A DNA stretch of 64,000 nucleotides from the NCBI RefSeq assembly GCF_025399895.1, contig NZ_JAODUA010000001.1:682001-746000 (forward strand), written 5' to 3'. This stretch comes from Streptomyces sp. ASQP_92. Its GTDB lineage: Bacteria; Actinomycetota; Actinomycetes; Streptomycetales; Streptomycetaceae. Shown here piece by piece: positions 1-9,392 of this stretch; position 1 is the stretch's first letter; every line of letters begins with the position of its first letter. Below the pieces are notes generated by a model. The model was not told the DNA's origin. It worked only from the letters and a program-made list of their open reading frames with translations, and searched no databases. A program made the position numbers and the translations under genes.

Positions 1-1
1 A

Positions 2-877
2 CCGAAACGCTTCGTACGTGCCGCGCAGAGCGGGAAACCGGTCAGTGTCGGCCTCAATCTCACGCGGGCCGCGCTGGACGCGGCGACCAAGTACCCCTGG
101 GCGCGCGGCGGTCACCCCACCGACCCGGCGTCGGTGAAGTTCGGCGTGTACGAGGACGACCTGCCGGTCTTCGCCTGGGTCAGGGAGGGCGCCACGCCCT
201 ACAGCAAGTGCTTCGAGGCCCAGGTGATGGACTGGTCCGACGACGTGGCGTACTCGGTCCACGACTTCGAGGACGGTCTGCACGCCGGGCACATCGACCC
301 GGGCGCGCTGCGCTCGGAGGCGGAGCGGGCCGACATCTGGCGGGTCGCCATCGGCCGCTACGTACCGGACGACACCGACCCGCAGGAGTTGGCCGAGGCC
401 CTGGAGCGGTTGATCGAGCAGGAGTGGTGGCCGCACCGCTACGACGGTTCGGCGGTCTCGCAGGCCCGTCTCAAGGACGCCACGAGCCAGCTCATCGGCC
501 GGTTCTGCCTGGCCGCCGAGGGCGCGACGCGCGCCGCGTTCGGCACCGGGCACCTGACCCGGTACGGCGCGGAGCTGGTGGTGCCGCGCGCGGCCCGCAA
601 CGAGTGCGCCGTGCTGAAGGCGGTGGCCGACCGCTATGTGATGCAGCGCGACGAGCAGGAGAGGCTCCGCGCCGACCAGCGCGTGGTGCTGGCCGAGCTC
701 GCGGACGCGCTGACCGCCCGGGCGCCCGCCGAGGGCCTCGACCCGCAGTTCCGGGCGCTGTACGAGGAGGCGGACGACGAGCGGACGAGGAAGCGGGTGA
801 TCGTCGATCAGATCGCCTCGCTCACCGACGCGGCGGCCCGTTCGCTGCACTCCAGACTCACCGTGCACCACCGGTAA
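2..877 (+). CDS. dgt: dGTPase-like deoxynucleotide triphosphohydrolase, 3' part
   Basis: The reading frame is open from the left edge, so the N-terminus with the HD-domain metal ligands lies outside the window. The visible part starts [11 protein letters not shown] and contains [15 protein letters not shown] and the block [20 protein letters not shown], both characteristic of the C-terminal half of deoxyguanosinetriphosphate triphosphohydrolase-like proteins. Family members hydrolyse dNTPs to the nucleoside and tripolyphosphate in the cytoplasm, which controls dNTP pools. The placement just upstream of dnaG (primase), separated only by a flavoprotein gene, is usual in actinobacteria as I remember it. 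A bulged terminator-like hairpin follows the stop. Confidence 0.85.
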   Translation, partial: PKRFVRAAQSGKPVSVGLNLTRAALDAATKYPWARGGHPTDPASVKFGVYEDDLPVFAWVREGATPYSKCFEAQVMDWSDDVAYSVHDFEDGLHAGHIDPGALRSEAERADIWRVAIGRYVPDDTDPQELAEALERLIEQEWWPHRYDGSAVSQARLKDATSQLIGRFCLAAEGATRAAFGTGHLTRYGAELVVPRAARNECAVLKAVADRYVMQRDEQERLRADQRVVLAELADALTARAPAEGLDPQFRALYEEADDERTRKRVIVDQIASLTDAAARSLHSRLTVHHR

Positions 878-892
878 TCCCGGCCGTCCCCG

Positions 893-941
893 CGTCCCGA
901 CGGAGCAAGCCCTCTTCCCCCATCACGCTCCGTGCGGGACG
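893..941 (+). terminator. Hairpin after the dGTPase gene
   Basis: Arms at 893-906 and 927-941 pair over about 14 bp with one bulged C. The loop is about 20 nt. There is no T-tract, as is common for Streptomyces terminators. It sits just after the dGTPase stop and before the RBS of the next gene. Confidence 0.5.
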
Positions 942-986
942 CTCGCAGGTGGCGGCGCCGCGCAGCAAGCACCGAGGAGGCATCAA

Positions 987-2249
987 GTGGTCGACGCAGA
1001 TCGGACATTCGTCATTGTCGGAGGCGGTCTCGCGGGGGCGAAAGCCGCCGAGACGCTCCGGTCCGAGGGCTTCAACGGGCGGGTGATCCTCATCGGCGAC
1101 GAGCGCGAGCACCCCTATGAACGCCCGCCCCTGTCCAAGGGGTTCCTCTCCGGCAAGGAGGAGCGCGACAGCGTCTTCGTGCACGAGGCCGCCTGGTACG
1201 CGCAGAACGACATCGAGCTGCACCTGGGCCAGACCGTCACCGCCATCGACCGCGAGGCCAAGACGGTCCGGCTCGGGGACGGCGCCCTCATCCAGTACGA
1301 CCGGCTGCTGCTTGCCACCGGCGCCGAGCCGCGCCGCCTCGACATCCCCGGCACCGACCTGGCGGGCGTGCACCATCTGCGCCGCCTCGCCCACTCCGAG
1401 CGGCTGCGGCACGTCCTGAAGGCGCTGGGCCGCGACAACGGCCATCTCGTCATCTCGGGCGCCGGCTGGATCGGCCTGGAGGTCGCGGCCGCCGCCCGGG
1501 GGTATGGCGCGGAGGTCACCGTCGTCGAGCCGGAGCCCACCCCGCTGCACAACGTGATCGGCCCCGAGCTGGGCCAGCTCTTCGCCGACCTGCACGCCGA
1601 GCACGGGGTGCGCTTCCACTTCGGCGCCCGCCTCACCGAGATCATCGGCCAGGACGGCCTGGTCCTGGCGGCCCGCACCGACGACGGCGAGGAGCACCTG
1701 GCGCACGACGTGCTCGCCGCGATCGGCGCCGCCCCGCGCACCTCGCTCGCCGAGACGGCCGGGCTGGCCCTCGTCGACCGCGGGCATGGCGGCGGCATCG
1801 CCGTGGACGCCTCGCTGCGCACCTCGGACCCGGACATCTTCGCGGCAGGCGACGTGGCCGCGGTCCACCATCCGCTGCTCGACACCCGGCTGCGCGTCGA
1901 ACACTGGGCCAACGCGCTCAACGGCGGACCGGCCGCGGCTCGCGCGATGCTGGACCAGCACGTGACGTACGACCGCATCCCCTATTTCTTCTCCGACCAG
2001 TACGACCTCGGGCTCGAGTACTCGGGGTGGGCGCCGCCGGGCTCCTACGACCAGGTGGTGATCCGGGGCGACACCGGCAAGCGGGAGTTCATCGCGTTCT
2101 GGCTGGGCGGGGGCCGGGTGCTGGCCGGAATGAACGTGAACGTGTGGGATGTCACAGCGCCGATCCAGGCGCTGATCCGGGGCGGGGCCCCGGTGGACGC
2201 GGAGGCGCTCGCCGATCCGTCCGTCCCGCTCGACTCCCTCGCACCCTGA
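987..2249 (+). CDS. FAD/NAD(P)-dependent oxidoreductase, ferredoxin-reductase type
   Basis: Start is GTG 987, chosen because GAGGAGG lies 6-12 bases upstream. The 420-residue protein has an N-terminal FAD-binding motif (VIVGGGLAGAKAAETL, about residues 8-23), a second NAD(P)H Rossmann motif (ISGAGWIGLEVAAAA, about residues 155-169) and the second FAD contact DIFAAGDVAAV near residue 290. The length and C-terminal domain fit the ferredoxin/rubredoxin/putidaredoxin reductase family (Pyr_redox_2 plus Reductase_C). It should pass electrons from NAD(P)H to a small iron-sulfur partner, possibly for a cytochrome P450 or dioxygenase. No ferredoxin or P450 gene is adjacent, so the partner is unknown. 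Confidence 0.85.
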   Translation: MVDADRTFVIVGGGLAGAKAAETLRSEGFNGRVILIGDEREHPYERPPLSKGFLSGKEERDSVFVHEAAWYAQNDIELHLGQTVTAIDREAKTVRLGDGALIQYDRLLLATGAEPRRLDIPGTDLAGVHHLRRLAHSERLRHVLKALGRDNGHLVISGAGWIGLEVAAAARGYGAEVTVVEPEPTPLHNVIGPELGQLFADLHAEHGVRFHFGARLTEIIGQDGLVLAARTDDGEEHLAHDVLAAIGAAPRTSLAETAGLALVDRGHGGGIAVDASLRTSDPDIFAAGDVAAVHHPLLDTRLRVEHWANALNGGPAAARAMLDQHVTYDRIPYFFSDQYDLGLEYSGWAPPGSYDQVVIRGDTGKREFIAFWLGGGRVLAGMNVNVWDVTAPIQALIRGGAPVDAEALADPSVPLDSLAP

Positions 2250-2278
2250 GGGTCCTGCCGTCCCCGTAGACTTCACGC

Positions 2279-4174
2279 GTGGCAGGCAGGATCAACGATG
2301 ACGACGTGAAGGCGGTACGGGACGCGGTCCCGATCGACGCCGTCGTGTCCGAGTACCTCCAGCTGCGGAACGCCGGGGGAGGCAACCTCAAGGGCCTGTG
2401 CCCCTTCCACGACGAGAAGTCGCCGTCCTTCCAGGTCAGCCCGAGCAAGGGTCTCTTCCACTGCTTCGGCTGCCAGGAGGGCGGCGACACGATCGCCTTC
2501 ATCCGGAAGATCGACCACCTGTCGTTCTCCGAGGCGGTCGAGCGGCTCGCCGCCACCGCGGGCATCACGCTGCGCTACGAAGAGGGCGGCTACAACCCGT
2601 CCAACCAGCGCGGTGAGCGCATCCGTCTGGTCGAGGCGCACAAGGTGGCCGCGCAGTTCTACATCGAGCAGCTCGACAGTCCCGAGGCGGAGATCGGCCG
2701 TAAGTTCCTGGCGGAGCGCGGCTTCGACCAGGCGGCGGCCGCTCATTTCGGGGTGGGCTACAGCCCGGCCGGCTGGGACCATCTGACCCGCTTCCTGCGC
2801 GGCAAGGGCTTCACCGACAAGGAACTGCTGACCTCCGGGCTCGCCCAGGAGAGCCGGCGCAACCCCATCGACCGTTTCCGCGGCCGGCTGATGTGGCCGA
2901 TCCGCGACGTGTCGGGCGAGGTCGTCGGCTTCGGCGCGCGCAAGCTGCGCGACGACGACAACGGGCCGAAGTACCTGAACACCCCCGAGACGCCGATCTA
3001 CAAGAAGTCCCAGGTCCTGTACGGCATCGACCTCGCGAAGAAGGACATCGCCAAGTCGAGCCGCGCGGTGGTCGTCGAGGGCTACACCGATGTCATGGCC
3101 TGTCATCTGGCGGGCGTCACCACCGCCATCGCGACCTGCGGCACGGCCTTCGGCGTCGACCACATCAAGATCCTGCGCCGGCTCCTCATGGACAACGGCT
3201 CGGCCCGGGTGATCTTCACCTTCGACGGGGACGCGGCCGGCCAGAAGGCGGCGCTCCGCGCCTTCGAGGACGACCAGAAGTTCGCCGCCGAGACCTACAT
3301 CGCGATCGCGCCCGACAACATGGACCCGTGCGATCTGCGCCTGGCCAAGGGCGACGAGGCGGTGGCGGACCTGGTCCAGCCCCGCACCCCGCTCTTCGAG
3401 TTCGCGATCCGCCAGATCGTCCAGCGCTACGACCTGGAGACCCCGGCGGGCCGCGCCGCCGCCCTCGACGAGGCGGCCCCCATCGTGGCCCGCATCAAGA
3501 ACGTGGCGTCCCAGCACGAGGTGGCCGTCCAACTCGCCGGAATCCTCGGCATCCTGGACACCCAGTTCGTGGTGAAGCGGGTCGCCCAGCTCGCCCGCTG
3601 GGCCCGCGACCGCGGCGGCAAGGGCCCCGCGCCCGCCCAGCACCGCCGTCAGCAGTACGAGAGCGCCACCCCGCGCCCCGCCGGCGGCCCGGGCCCGGCC
3701 CTGAACCTGCGCAGCCCCGCCCACCGCACCGAACGCGAGCTCCTCAAGCTGGCGTTGCAGCACCCGCACCTGGTGTCCCCGGCGTTCGACGCGTACGGCA
3801 TCGACGAGTTCACCGCCCCGCCCTACGCCGCGGTCCGCCAGTGCATCCAGGACGCGGGCGGCGCCACCGACGCGCCCTCCGACTATCTGCCGGCCGTGAT
3901 GGACTCCGCGCCCAACGACGTGGTGCGCGCCCTGGTCACCGAGCTCGCCGTCGAGGCCATCCACGCCCGCACGGTCGACGAGGCGTACGCGGGCGAGCAG
4001 TTGGTGGCGGTCCGGCGCCGGGCCGTCGACCGCCGCCTCCTGGACATCCAGGGCACCCTGGCGCGCCTGGGCCAGAACGGCGACCCGGCCCAACTGGCCG
4101 CCGTGCAGAACGAGTTGTGGGTCCTTCAGCAGTACGGGCAGGCTCTGCGCAACAAGGGCGTCGCGGCCCTCTAG
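2279..4174 (+). CDS. dnaG: DNA primase DnaG
   Basis: Synthesises RNA primers for the lagging strand at the replication fork, working with the DnaB helicase. The 631-residue protein has the CHC2 zinc ribbon with ligands C41, H44, C62 and C65, a TOPRIM catalytic fold with the conserved Glu in VVVEGYTDVM (about residue 266) and the DxD in TFDGDAAG (about residue 316), and a C-terminal helicase-binding region after a Pro/Gly-rich linker at about residues 445-480. The GTG start at 2279 gives the expected N-terminus MAGRINDDDV. It follows the flavoprotein gene by 29 bp with no terminator visible, so some readthrough is possible. In many bacteria dnaG and a primary sigma factor gene share a macromolecular synthesis operon, and here a sigma gene follows. 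Confidence 0.97.
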   Translation: MAGRINDDDVKAVRDAVPIDAVVSEYLQLRNAGGGNLKGLCPFHDEKSPSFQVSPSKGLFHCFGCQEGGDTIAFIRKIDHLSFSEAVERLAATAGITLRYEEGGYNPSNQRGERIRLVEAHKVAAQFYIEQLDSPEAEIGRKFLAERGFDQAAAAHFGVGYSPAGWDHLTRFLRGKGFTDKELLTSGLAQESRRNPIDRFRGRLMWPIRDVSGEVVGFGARKLRDDDNGPKYLNTPETPIYKKSQVLYGIDLAKKDIAKSSRAVVVEGYTDVMACHLAGVTTAIATCGTAFGVDHIKILRRLLMDNGSARVIFTFDGDAAGQKAALRAFEDDQKFAAETYIAIAPDNMDPCDLRLAKGDEAVADLVQPRTPLFEFAIRQIVQRYDLETPAGRAAALDEAAPIVARIKNVASQHEVAVQLAGILGILDTQFVVKRVAQLARWARDRGGKGPAPAQHRRQQYESATPRPAGGPGPALNLRSPAHRTERELLKLALQHPHLVSPAFDAYGIDEFTAPPYAAVRQCIQDAGGATDAPSDYLPAVMDSAPNDVVRALVTELAVEAIHARTVDEAYAGEQLVAVRRRAVDRRLLDIQGTLARLGQNGDPAQLAAVQNELWVLQQYGQALRNKGVAAL

Positions 4175-4463
4175 GGCCTCCGGGGCGATCCGGGCGCGCG
4201 CGGTGGCATATCCGTCCGGGTAACCGCCCGGTCACGCACCGGCTTCAGAAAGTGGTCGCACGCCCGTCGCGGCGAGTGTGTGTCGTACCCCACACTGGGG
4301 TGCGGTGCCTGAGTCCTCGGAGCGCGGCCGGCCCACCCCGGGAGGTGGGCACCTCGCCCCCGCGGATCCGCTCGATGTGTACGGGACGGAATGCGGCCCG
4401 GCCGCCCCCGTCCCGCTGCCGGGCGCCCCCGATCCGGCAGCGATCACCCTGGAGGTCGCCCCC

Positions 4464-5555
4464 GTGCAGACCCAGACCCTGACCGACAACGACGTCGTCA
4501 CGGCCGTACCGCAGCAGTCGCGGGCCGTCCATCACCCCGAGGCGGAGCCGGGCGGGCCGCCGGCGGGCCCGGTGGCCGGGCCGCTCACCGAGGAAGAGGC
4601 CCCCGAGGTGCCCGAACCGCGTCCGGGCCGGGCGGACACCGGCGGGCCGTCCTCCGACCTCTTCCGCCAGTATCTGCGCGAGATCGGCCGCATCCCGCTG
4701 CTCACCGCGGCCGAGGAGGTCGAGCTCGCGCGGCGCGTGGAGGCGGGCCTGTTCGCCGAGGAGAAGCTGGCCGGCGCCCCCGACCTGGACTCCCAACTGG
4801 CCCTGGATCTCGACAAGTTGGTCGTCATGGGCCGGATGGCCAAGCGGCGCCTCATCGAGGCCAACCTCCGTCTGGTGGTCTCCGTCGCCAAACGGTACGT
4901 GGGCCGCGGACTCACCATGCTCGACCTGGTCCAGGAGGGAAACCTCGGGCTGATCCGGGCGGTCGAGAAGTTCGACTACGCGCGCGGCTACAAGTTCTCG
5001 ACGTACGCGACCTGGTGGATCCGCCAGGCCATGTCGCGGGCGCTCGCCGACCAGGCCCGCACCATCCGCGTCCCCGTGCATGTCGTCGAACTCATCAACC
5101 GCGTGGTGCGCGTCCAGCGCCGGATGCTCCAGGAACGCGGCTACGAGCCGACCCCCGAGGAGGTCGCCGCCCACCTCGACCTGACCCCGGAGCGGGTCGG
5201 TGAGGTGCTGCGGCTGGCCCAGGAACCGGTCTCGCTGCACGCGCCGGTGGGGGAGGAGGACGATGTCGCGCTCGGCGACCTCATCGAGGACGGCGACGCC
5301 GCGTCCCCCGTCGAGTCCGCCGCGTTCCTGCTGCTGCGCCAGCATCTGGACGCGGTGCTCTCCACGCTCGGCGAGCGCGAGCGCAAGGTCGTCCAGCTGC
5401 GCTACGGGCTCGCCGACGGGCGGCCGCGCACGCTGGAGGAGATAGGGCGGATCTTCGGAGTGACGCGGGAGCGGATCCGCCAGATCGAGTCGAAGACGCT
5501 GAACAAACTCCGCGATCACGCGTTCGCGGATCAGTTGCGGGGCTACCTGGACTGA
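4464..5555 (+). CDS. hrdA: Primary-type (group 1/2) RNA polymerase sigma factor, HrdA-like
   Basis: Directs RNA polymerase to housekeeping-type promoters. Start GTG 4464 is preferred over the longer open frame from 4278 because GGAGG (4451-4455) precedes it by 8 bases. The 363-residue product begins with a short Pro/Glu-rich tail, then region 1.2 ([16 protein letters not shown]), region 2 with the strongly conserved [17 protein letters not shown], region 3, and a region 4.2 helix-turn-helix ending [19 protein letters not shown]. It lacks the long basic N-terminal extension of the essential HrdB, so it is more likely a dispensable paralogue. The hrdA name rests on position next to dnaG (remembered from S. 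coelicolor) and on sequence character, not on an alignment. Transcription ends at a strong hairpin shared with the convergent ABC genes. Confidence 0.85.
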   Translation: MQTQTLTDNDVVTAVPQQSRAVHHPEAEPGGPPAGPVAGPLTEEEAPEVPEPRPGRADTGGPSSDLFRQYLREIGRIPLLTAAEEVELARRVEAGLFAEEKLAGAPDLDSQLALDLDKLVVMGRMAKRRLIEANLRLVVSVAKRYVGRGLTMLDLVQEGNLGLIRAVEKFDYARGYKFSTYATWWIRQAMSRALADQARTIRVPVHVVELINRVVRVQRRMLQERGYEPTPEEVAAHLDLTPERVGEVLRLAQEPVSLHAPVGEEDDVALGDLIEDGDAASPVESAAFLLLRQHLDAVLSTLGERERKVVQLRYGLADGRPRTLEEIGRIFGVTRERIRQIESKTLNKLRDHAFADQLRGYLD

Positions 5556-5557
5556 CC

Positions 5558-5590
5558 GGGGCCGGTACGGGACGCTCCCGTACCGGCCCC
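5558..5590. terminator. Bidirectional terminator between sigma gene and ABC exporter
   Basis: Perfect 15-bp stem: 5558-5572 pairs with 5576-5590 around a 3-nt loop (CGC). It lies 3 bp after the sigma-factor stop and 14 bp before the stop of the convergent ABC gene, so it can serve both. Confidence 0.8.
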
Positions 5591-5604
5591 AACCACCGTG
5601 TGCG

Positions 5605-7533
5605 TCAGTCGACTTCGGCGACCGCCTGGGCGAACTGGGCGGCGTACAGGCGGGCGTAGGCGCCCTGGGCCGCCAACAGCTCGTCGTGGGTGCCCTGTTC
5701 GACGATCGAGCCGTTCTCCATCACCAGGATGACGTCCGCGTCGCGGATCGTGGAGAGCCGGTGCGCGATGACGAACGACGTACGCCCGTGGGCGAGCCGC
5801 GCCATCGCCTTCTGGATCAGCACCTCGGTACGGGTGTCGACCGAGCTCGTCGCCTCGTCGAGGACCAGGATCACCGGGTCGGACAGGAACGCCCGCGCGA
5901 TGGTGATGAGCTGCTTCTCGCCCGCGCTGACGCCGGTGCCCTCGTCGTCGATGACGGTGTCGTAGCCCTCGGGGAGCGTACGGATGAAGCGGTCCGCGTG
6001 GGCCGCCCGCGCCGCCTCCTCGACCTCCTCGCGCGTCACGTCCTTGCTCGCGCCGTACGCGATGTTGTCCGCGATCGTGCCGCCGAACAGCCAGGTGTCC
6101 TGGAGCACCATGCCGATGGAGGACCGCAGCTCCTCGCGGGTCATCCGCGCCGCGTCCACCCCGTCCAGGGTGATCCGGCCGCCGGTGACCTCGTAGAACC
6201 GCATGAGCAGGTTGACCAGCGTCGTCTTGCCGGCGCCGGTGGGGCCGACGATCGCGACCGTGTGCCCGGGCTCCACCGCCAGCGAGAGGTCCTCGATGAG
6301 CGGCTTCTCCGGCTCGTACCGGAAGGAGACGTTCTCCAGCGCGACCGCGCCGCGCAGCACCTCGGGGCGCTCGGGCGAGGCGGTGTCCGGCTCCTGCTCC
6401 TCGGCGTCGAGCAGCTCGAAGATCCGCTCGGCGGAGGCGACACCGGACTGCACCAGGTTCGCCATCGAGGCGACCTGGGTCAGCGGCATCGAGAACTGCC
6501 GCGAGTACTGGATGAAGGCCTGGACGTCACCGATGGACAGCGAGCCGGTCGCCACCCGCAGACCGCCGACGACCGCCACCAGGACGTAGTTCAGGTTGGA
6601 GACGAACATCATCAGCGGCTGCATCACACCGCTGTTGAACTGTGCCCGGAACGACGCCTCGTACAGCGCGTCGTTCTGCTCGGCGAACGCCTGCGCCGAC
6701 TCCTTCTGGCGTCCGAACACCCTCACCAGGGCGTGCCCGGTGTACATCTCCTCGATGTGCGCGTTCAGCTTGCCCGTGGACTTCCACTGCTGGACGAACT
6801 GCGGCTGCGACCGCTTGCCGACCCTGGTGGCCACGACCACCGAGAGCGGCACCGTGATCAGGGCCACCAGGGCGAGCAGCGGCGAGATCCAGAACATCAT
6901 CACCAGGACGCCGACGATGGTCAGCAGCGAGTTGATGAGCTGGCCCATCGTCTGCTGCATCGTCTGCGAGATGTTGTCGATGTCGTTGGTGGCGCGGCTG
7001 AGCACCTCACCGCGCTTGGCCTTGTCGAAGTACGACAGCGGCAGCCGCGACAGCTTGGTCTGGATGTCCTCGCGCATCCGGAACACGGTCTTGTTGATGG
7101 CCCGGTTGGAGAGCCGGGTCGCCACCAGCATCATCAGGCCGGCGCCGAGGTACACCGCGAGGGCCGTGAGCAGGACGGAGCCGACCGCGCCGAAGTCGAT
7201 GCTGTCGCCGGGGGCGAAGTCCACACCCGAGAGCATGTCGGCGAGACCGCCCTGGCCCTTGGCGCGCAGCGCCTGAAGGGCCTGCGTCTTGGTCATGCCG
7301 TCCGGGAAGCGCGGGCCCACGACACCGGCGAAGACCAGGTCGGTCGCCCGGCCGAGGATCTTCGGCCCGATGACCGACAGGCCGACGCTCACGACGACCG
7401 CGAGCATCATCACGCTCAGGGTCGCCTTCTCCGGCGCGAGCCCCTTGAGGAGCCGCTTTCCGGATTCCTTGAAGTTGAGGGAGCGCTGGTCGGGACCGCC
7501 GCCCATCATCATGCGTCCACCGGGCCCGCTCAT
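5605..7533 (-). CDS. ABC exporter half-transporter (canonical Walker B, variant signature)
   Basis: A 642-residue fused membrane/ATPase protein of the multidrug/lipid exporter type. Six transmembrane segments occupy roughly residues 35-340. The ATPase domain has Walker A GPTGAGKTT (about 431), a divergent signature VSAGEKQL where LSGGQ is usual (about 534), and a canonical Walker B ILVLDEATSSVD with the catalytic Glu (about 556). The N-terminus contains a short Met/Gly-rich stretch. Its ATG overlaps the stop of the upstream half-transporter gene in an ATGA junction, which implies translational coupling and a heterodimer. The substrate cannot be told from the sequence. Confidence 0.92.
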   Translation of the reverse strand: MSGPGGRMMMGGGPDQRSLNFKESGKRLLKGLAPEKATLSVMMLAVVVSVGLSVIGPKILGRATDLVFAGVVGPRFPDGMTKTQALQALRAKGQGGLADMLSGVDFAPGDSIDFGAVGSVLLTALAVYLGAGLMMLVATRLSNRAINKTVFRMREDIQTKLSRLPLSYFDKAKRGEVLSRATNDIDNISQTMQQTMGQLINSLLTIVGVLVMMFWISPLLALVALITVPLSVVVATRVGKRSQPQFVQQWKSTGKLNAHIEEMYTGHALVRVFGRQKESAQAFAEQNDALYEASFRAQFNSGVMQPLMMFVSNLNYVLVAVVGGLRVATGSLSIGDVQAFIQYSRQFSMPLTQVASMANLVQSGVASAERIFELLDAEEQEPDTASPERPEVLRGAVALENVSFRYEPEKPLIEDLSLAVEPGHTVAIVGPTGAGKTTLVNLLMRFYEVTGGRITLDGVDAARMTREELRSSIGMVLQDTWLFGGTIADNIAYGASKDVTREEVEEAARAAHADRFIRTLPEGYDTVIDDEGTGVSAGEKQLITIARAFLSDPVILVLDEATSSVDTRTEVLIQKAMARLAHGRTSFVIAHRLSTIRDADVILVMENGSIVEQGTHDELLAAQGAYARLYAAQFAQAVAEVD

Positions 7534-9308
7534 GCCGCCTCAGCCTCCGTCAGCTGGGAGAGCACGATCTCCCGGTATGTCTCGTTGTCGGCCATCAGTT
7601 CGTGATGGCGGCCGGCGCCGACGACCCGTCCCTCGTCGAGGACGACGATCCGGTCGGCGTCGCGGATGGTGGAGACCCGCTGGGCGACGATGACGACCGT
7701 CGCCTCGGCGGTCTCGCGGGTGAGCGCGGAGCGCAGCGCCGCGTCGGTGGCGTAGTCGAGCGCCGAGAAGGAGTCGTCGAAGAGGTAGATCTCCGGGCGC
7801 TGCACCAGCGTCCGGGCGATCGCGAGCCGCTGGCGCTGACCGCCGGACACGTTGGTGCCGCCCTGGGCGATCGGCGCGTCGAGGCCGCCCTCCAGCGCGC
7901 TGACGAACTCCTTGGCCTGCGCCACCTCCAGCGCGTGCCACAGCTCCTCGTCGCTCGCGTCGGGGTTGCCGTAGCGCAGGTTGGTGGCCACCGTGCCCGA
8001 GAACAGATAGGGCTTCTGCGGTACGAGCGAGACGGTCTTGGCGAGCAGCACGGGGTCGAGGGTGCGGACGTCCTCGCCGTCGACGAGCACCTGGCCGTCG
8101 GTGGCGTCCATCAGCCGCGGCACGAGGCCGAGCAGGGTCGACTTGCCGCTGCCCGTGGAGCCGATGATCGCGGTGATCTCGCCCGGCCGGGCCACGAGGT
8201 CCACGCCGCGCAGCACGGACGCCTCGGCGCCGGGGTACGTGAAGTCGGCGCCCCGCACCTCCAGATGGCCGTGGCGGCGCAGTTCGGTCACGGGGCTCTT
8301 GGGCGCCACCACGCTGGTGTCCGTCCCGAGCACCTCCTCGATGCGCTCGGCGCAGACCTCGGCGCGCGGCACCATCATGAACATGAAGGTGGCCATCATG
8401 ACGGCCATCACGATCTGCATGAGGTACGCCAGGAACGCGGTGAGCTGCCCGATCTGCATGCCGCCGCTGTCGATGCGGTGCGCGCCGAACCAGACCACGG
8501 CCACCGACGACAGGTTCACGACGGTCATCACGGTGGGGAACATCAGCGCCATCAGCCGGCCGGTGGCGAGCGAGACGTCGGTGAGTTCGGTGTTGGCGCC
8601 CCTGAAGCGCTCCTGCTCGTACTCGTCCCGCACGAAGGCCCGGATCACGCGGTTGCCGGTGATCTGCTCGCGCAGGACCCGGTTGACCGTGTCCAGGCGG
8701 GTCTGCATGGTGCGGAACAGCGGCCGCATCCTGCGCACGATCAGCGAGACCGCGATGCCGAGGACGGGCACGACGGCAAGGAGCACGCCCGACAGGGGAA
8801 CGTCCTGGCCGAGCGCCATGATGATGCCGCCGACACACATGATCGGCGCCGACACCATCAGCGTGAACGCCATCAGGACCAGCATCTGGACCTGCTGGAC
8901 GTCATTGGTGGTGCGGGTGATCAGGGACGGCGCCCCGAACTGTCCGACCTCGCGGGCCGAGAAGGACTGCACCCGCGCGAAGACTCCGGCCCGGACATCG
9001 CGTCCGAGGGCTGCCGCGGTTCTGGCGCCGAAGAAGACGGCTCCGATGTTGCAGAACACCTGGACGAGACTGACGGCGATCATGATGCCGCCGTGCGTCA
9101 GGATGTAACCCGTGTCCCCGTTCGCGACACCTTGGTCGATGATGTCCGCGTTCAGGGTGGGCAGATAGAGAGTGGTGCTGGTCTGGAGCAGTTGCAGCAG
9201 CACCAGCAGGGCGATCGGTTTCTTGTACGGCCCCAGGTGGGTCCGCAGGAGTCGTATGAGCACGCGCAGGCTCTCCGGGTCGGCAAGATCGGGGGTTCGA
9301 CCCCCCAT
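7530..9308 (-). CDS. ABC exporter half-transporter (degenerate Walker B)
   Basis: Partner of the downstream ABC gene, overlapping it by 4 bp. The preferred start is ATG 9308 (MGGRTPDLADPESLR) with GGTGGAG about 9 bases upstream. An in-frame GTG at 9323 would add five residues. The 592-residue product has six membrane segments (about residues 25-315), Walker A GSTGSGKST (about 386), a canonical signature NVSGGQRQR (about 486) and Walker B IYLFDDSFSALD, in which the catalytic Glu is Asp. In heterodimeric exporters such as TM287/288 and BmrCD, an Asp here marks the non-hydrolysing site. The partner's variant signature fits that arrangement. Confidence 0.92.
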   Translation of the reverse strand: MGGRTPDLADPESLRVLIRLLRTHLGPYKKPIALLVLLQLLQTSTTLYLPTLNADIIDQGVANGDTGYILTHGGIMIAVSLVQVFCNIGAVFFGARTAAALGRDVRAGVFARVQSFSAREVGQFGAPSLITRTTNDVQQVQMLVLMAFTLMVSAPIMCVGGIIMALGQDVPLSGVLLAVVPVLGIAVSLIVRRMRPLFRTMQTRLDTVNRVLREQITGNRVIRAFVRDEYEQERFRGANTELTDVSLATGRLMALMFPTVMTVVNLSSVAVVWFGAHRIDSGGMQIGQLTAFLAYLMQIVMAVMMATFMFMMVPRAEVCAERIEEVLGTDTSVVAPKSPVTELRRHGHLEVRGADFTYPGAEASVLRGVDLVARPGEITAIIGSTGSGKSTLLGLVPRLMDATDGQVLVDGEDVRTLDPVLLAKTVSLVPQKPYLFSGTVATNLRYGNPDASDEELWHALEVAQAKEFVSALEGGLDAPIAQGGTNVSGGQRQRLAIARTLVQRPEIYLFDDSFSALDYATDAALRSALTRETAEATVVIVAQRVSTIRDADRIVVLDEGRVVGAGRHHELMADNETYREIVLSQLTEAEAA

Positions 9309-9392
9309 CTTGCGACACTCCACCGCTGGAAGCTCAAGCGATTATCGAGCCCGAGTCAAAAGGAATAGCAAAGAGCGTGGCCGGGGCCGGCG

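Noticed and set aside
858..2276. Long minus-strand open frame over the flavoprotein gene, and similar long opposite-strand frames across most genes
   Set aside because: High GC leaves few stops in shadow frames; these have poor codon use, no RBS, and His/Arg/Ala-rich nonsense compared with the clear family motifs on the other strand.
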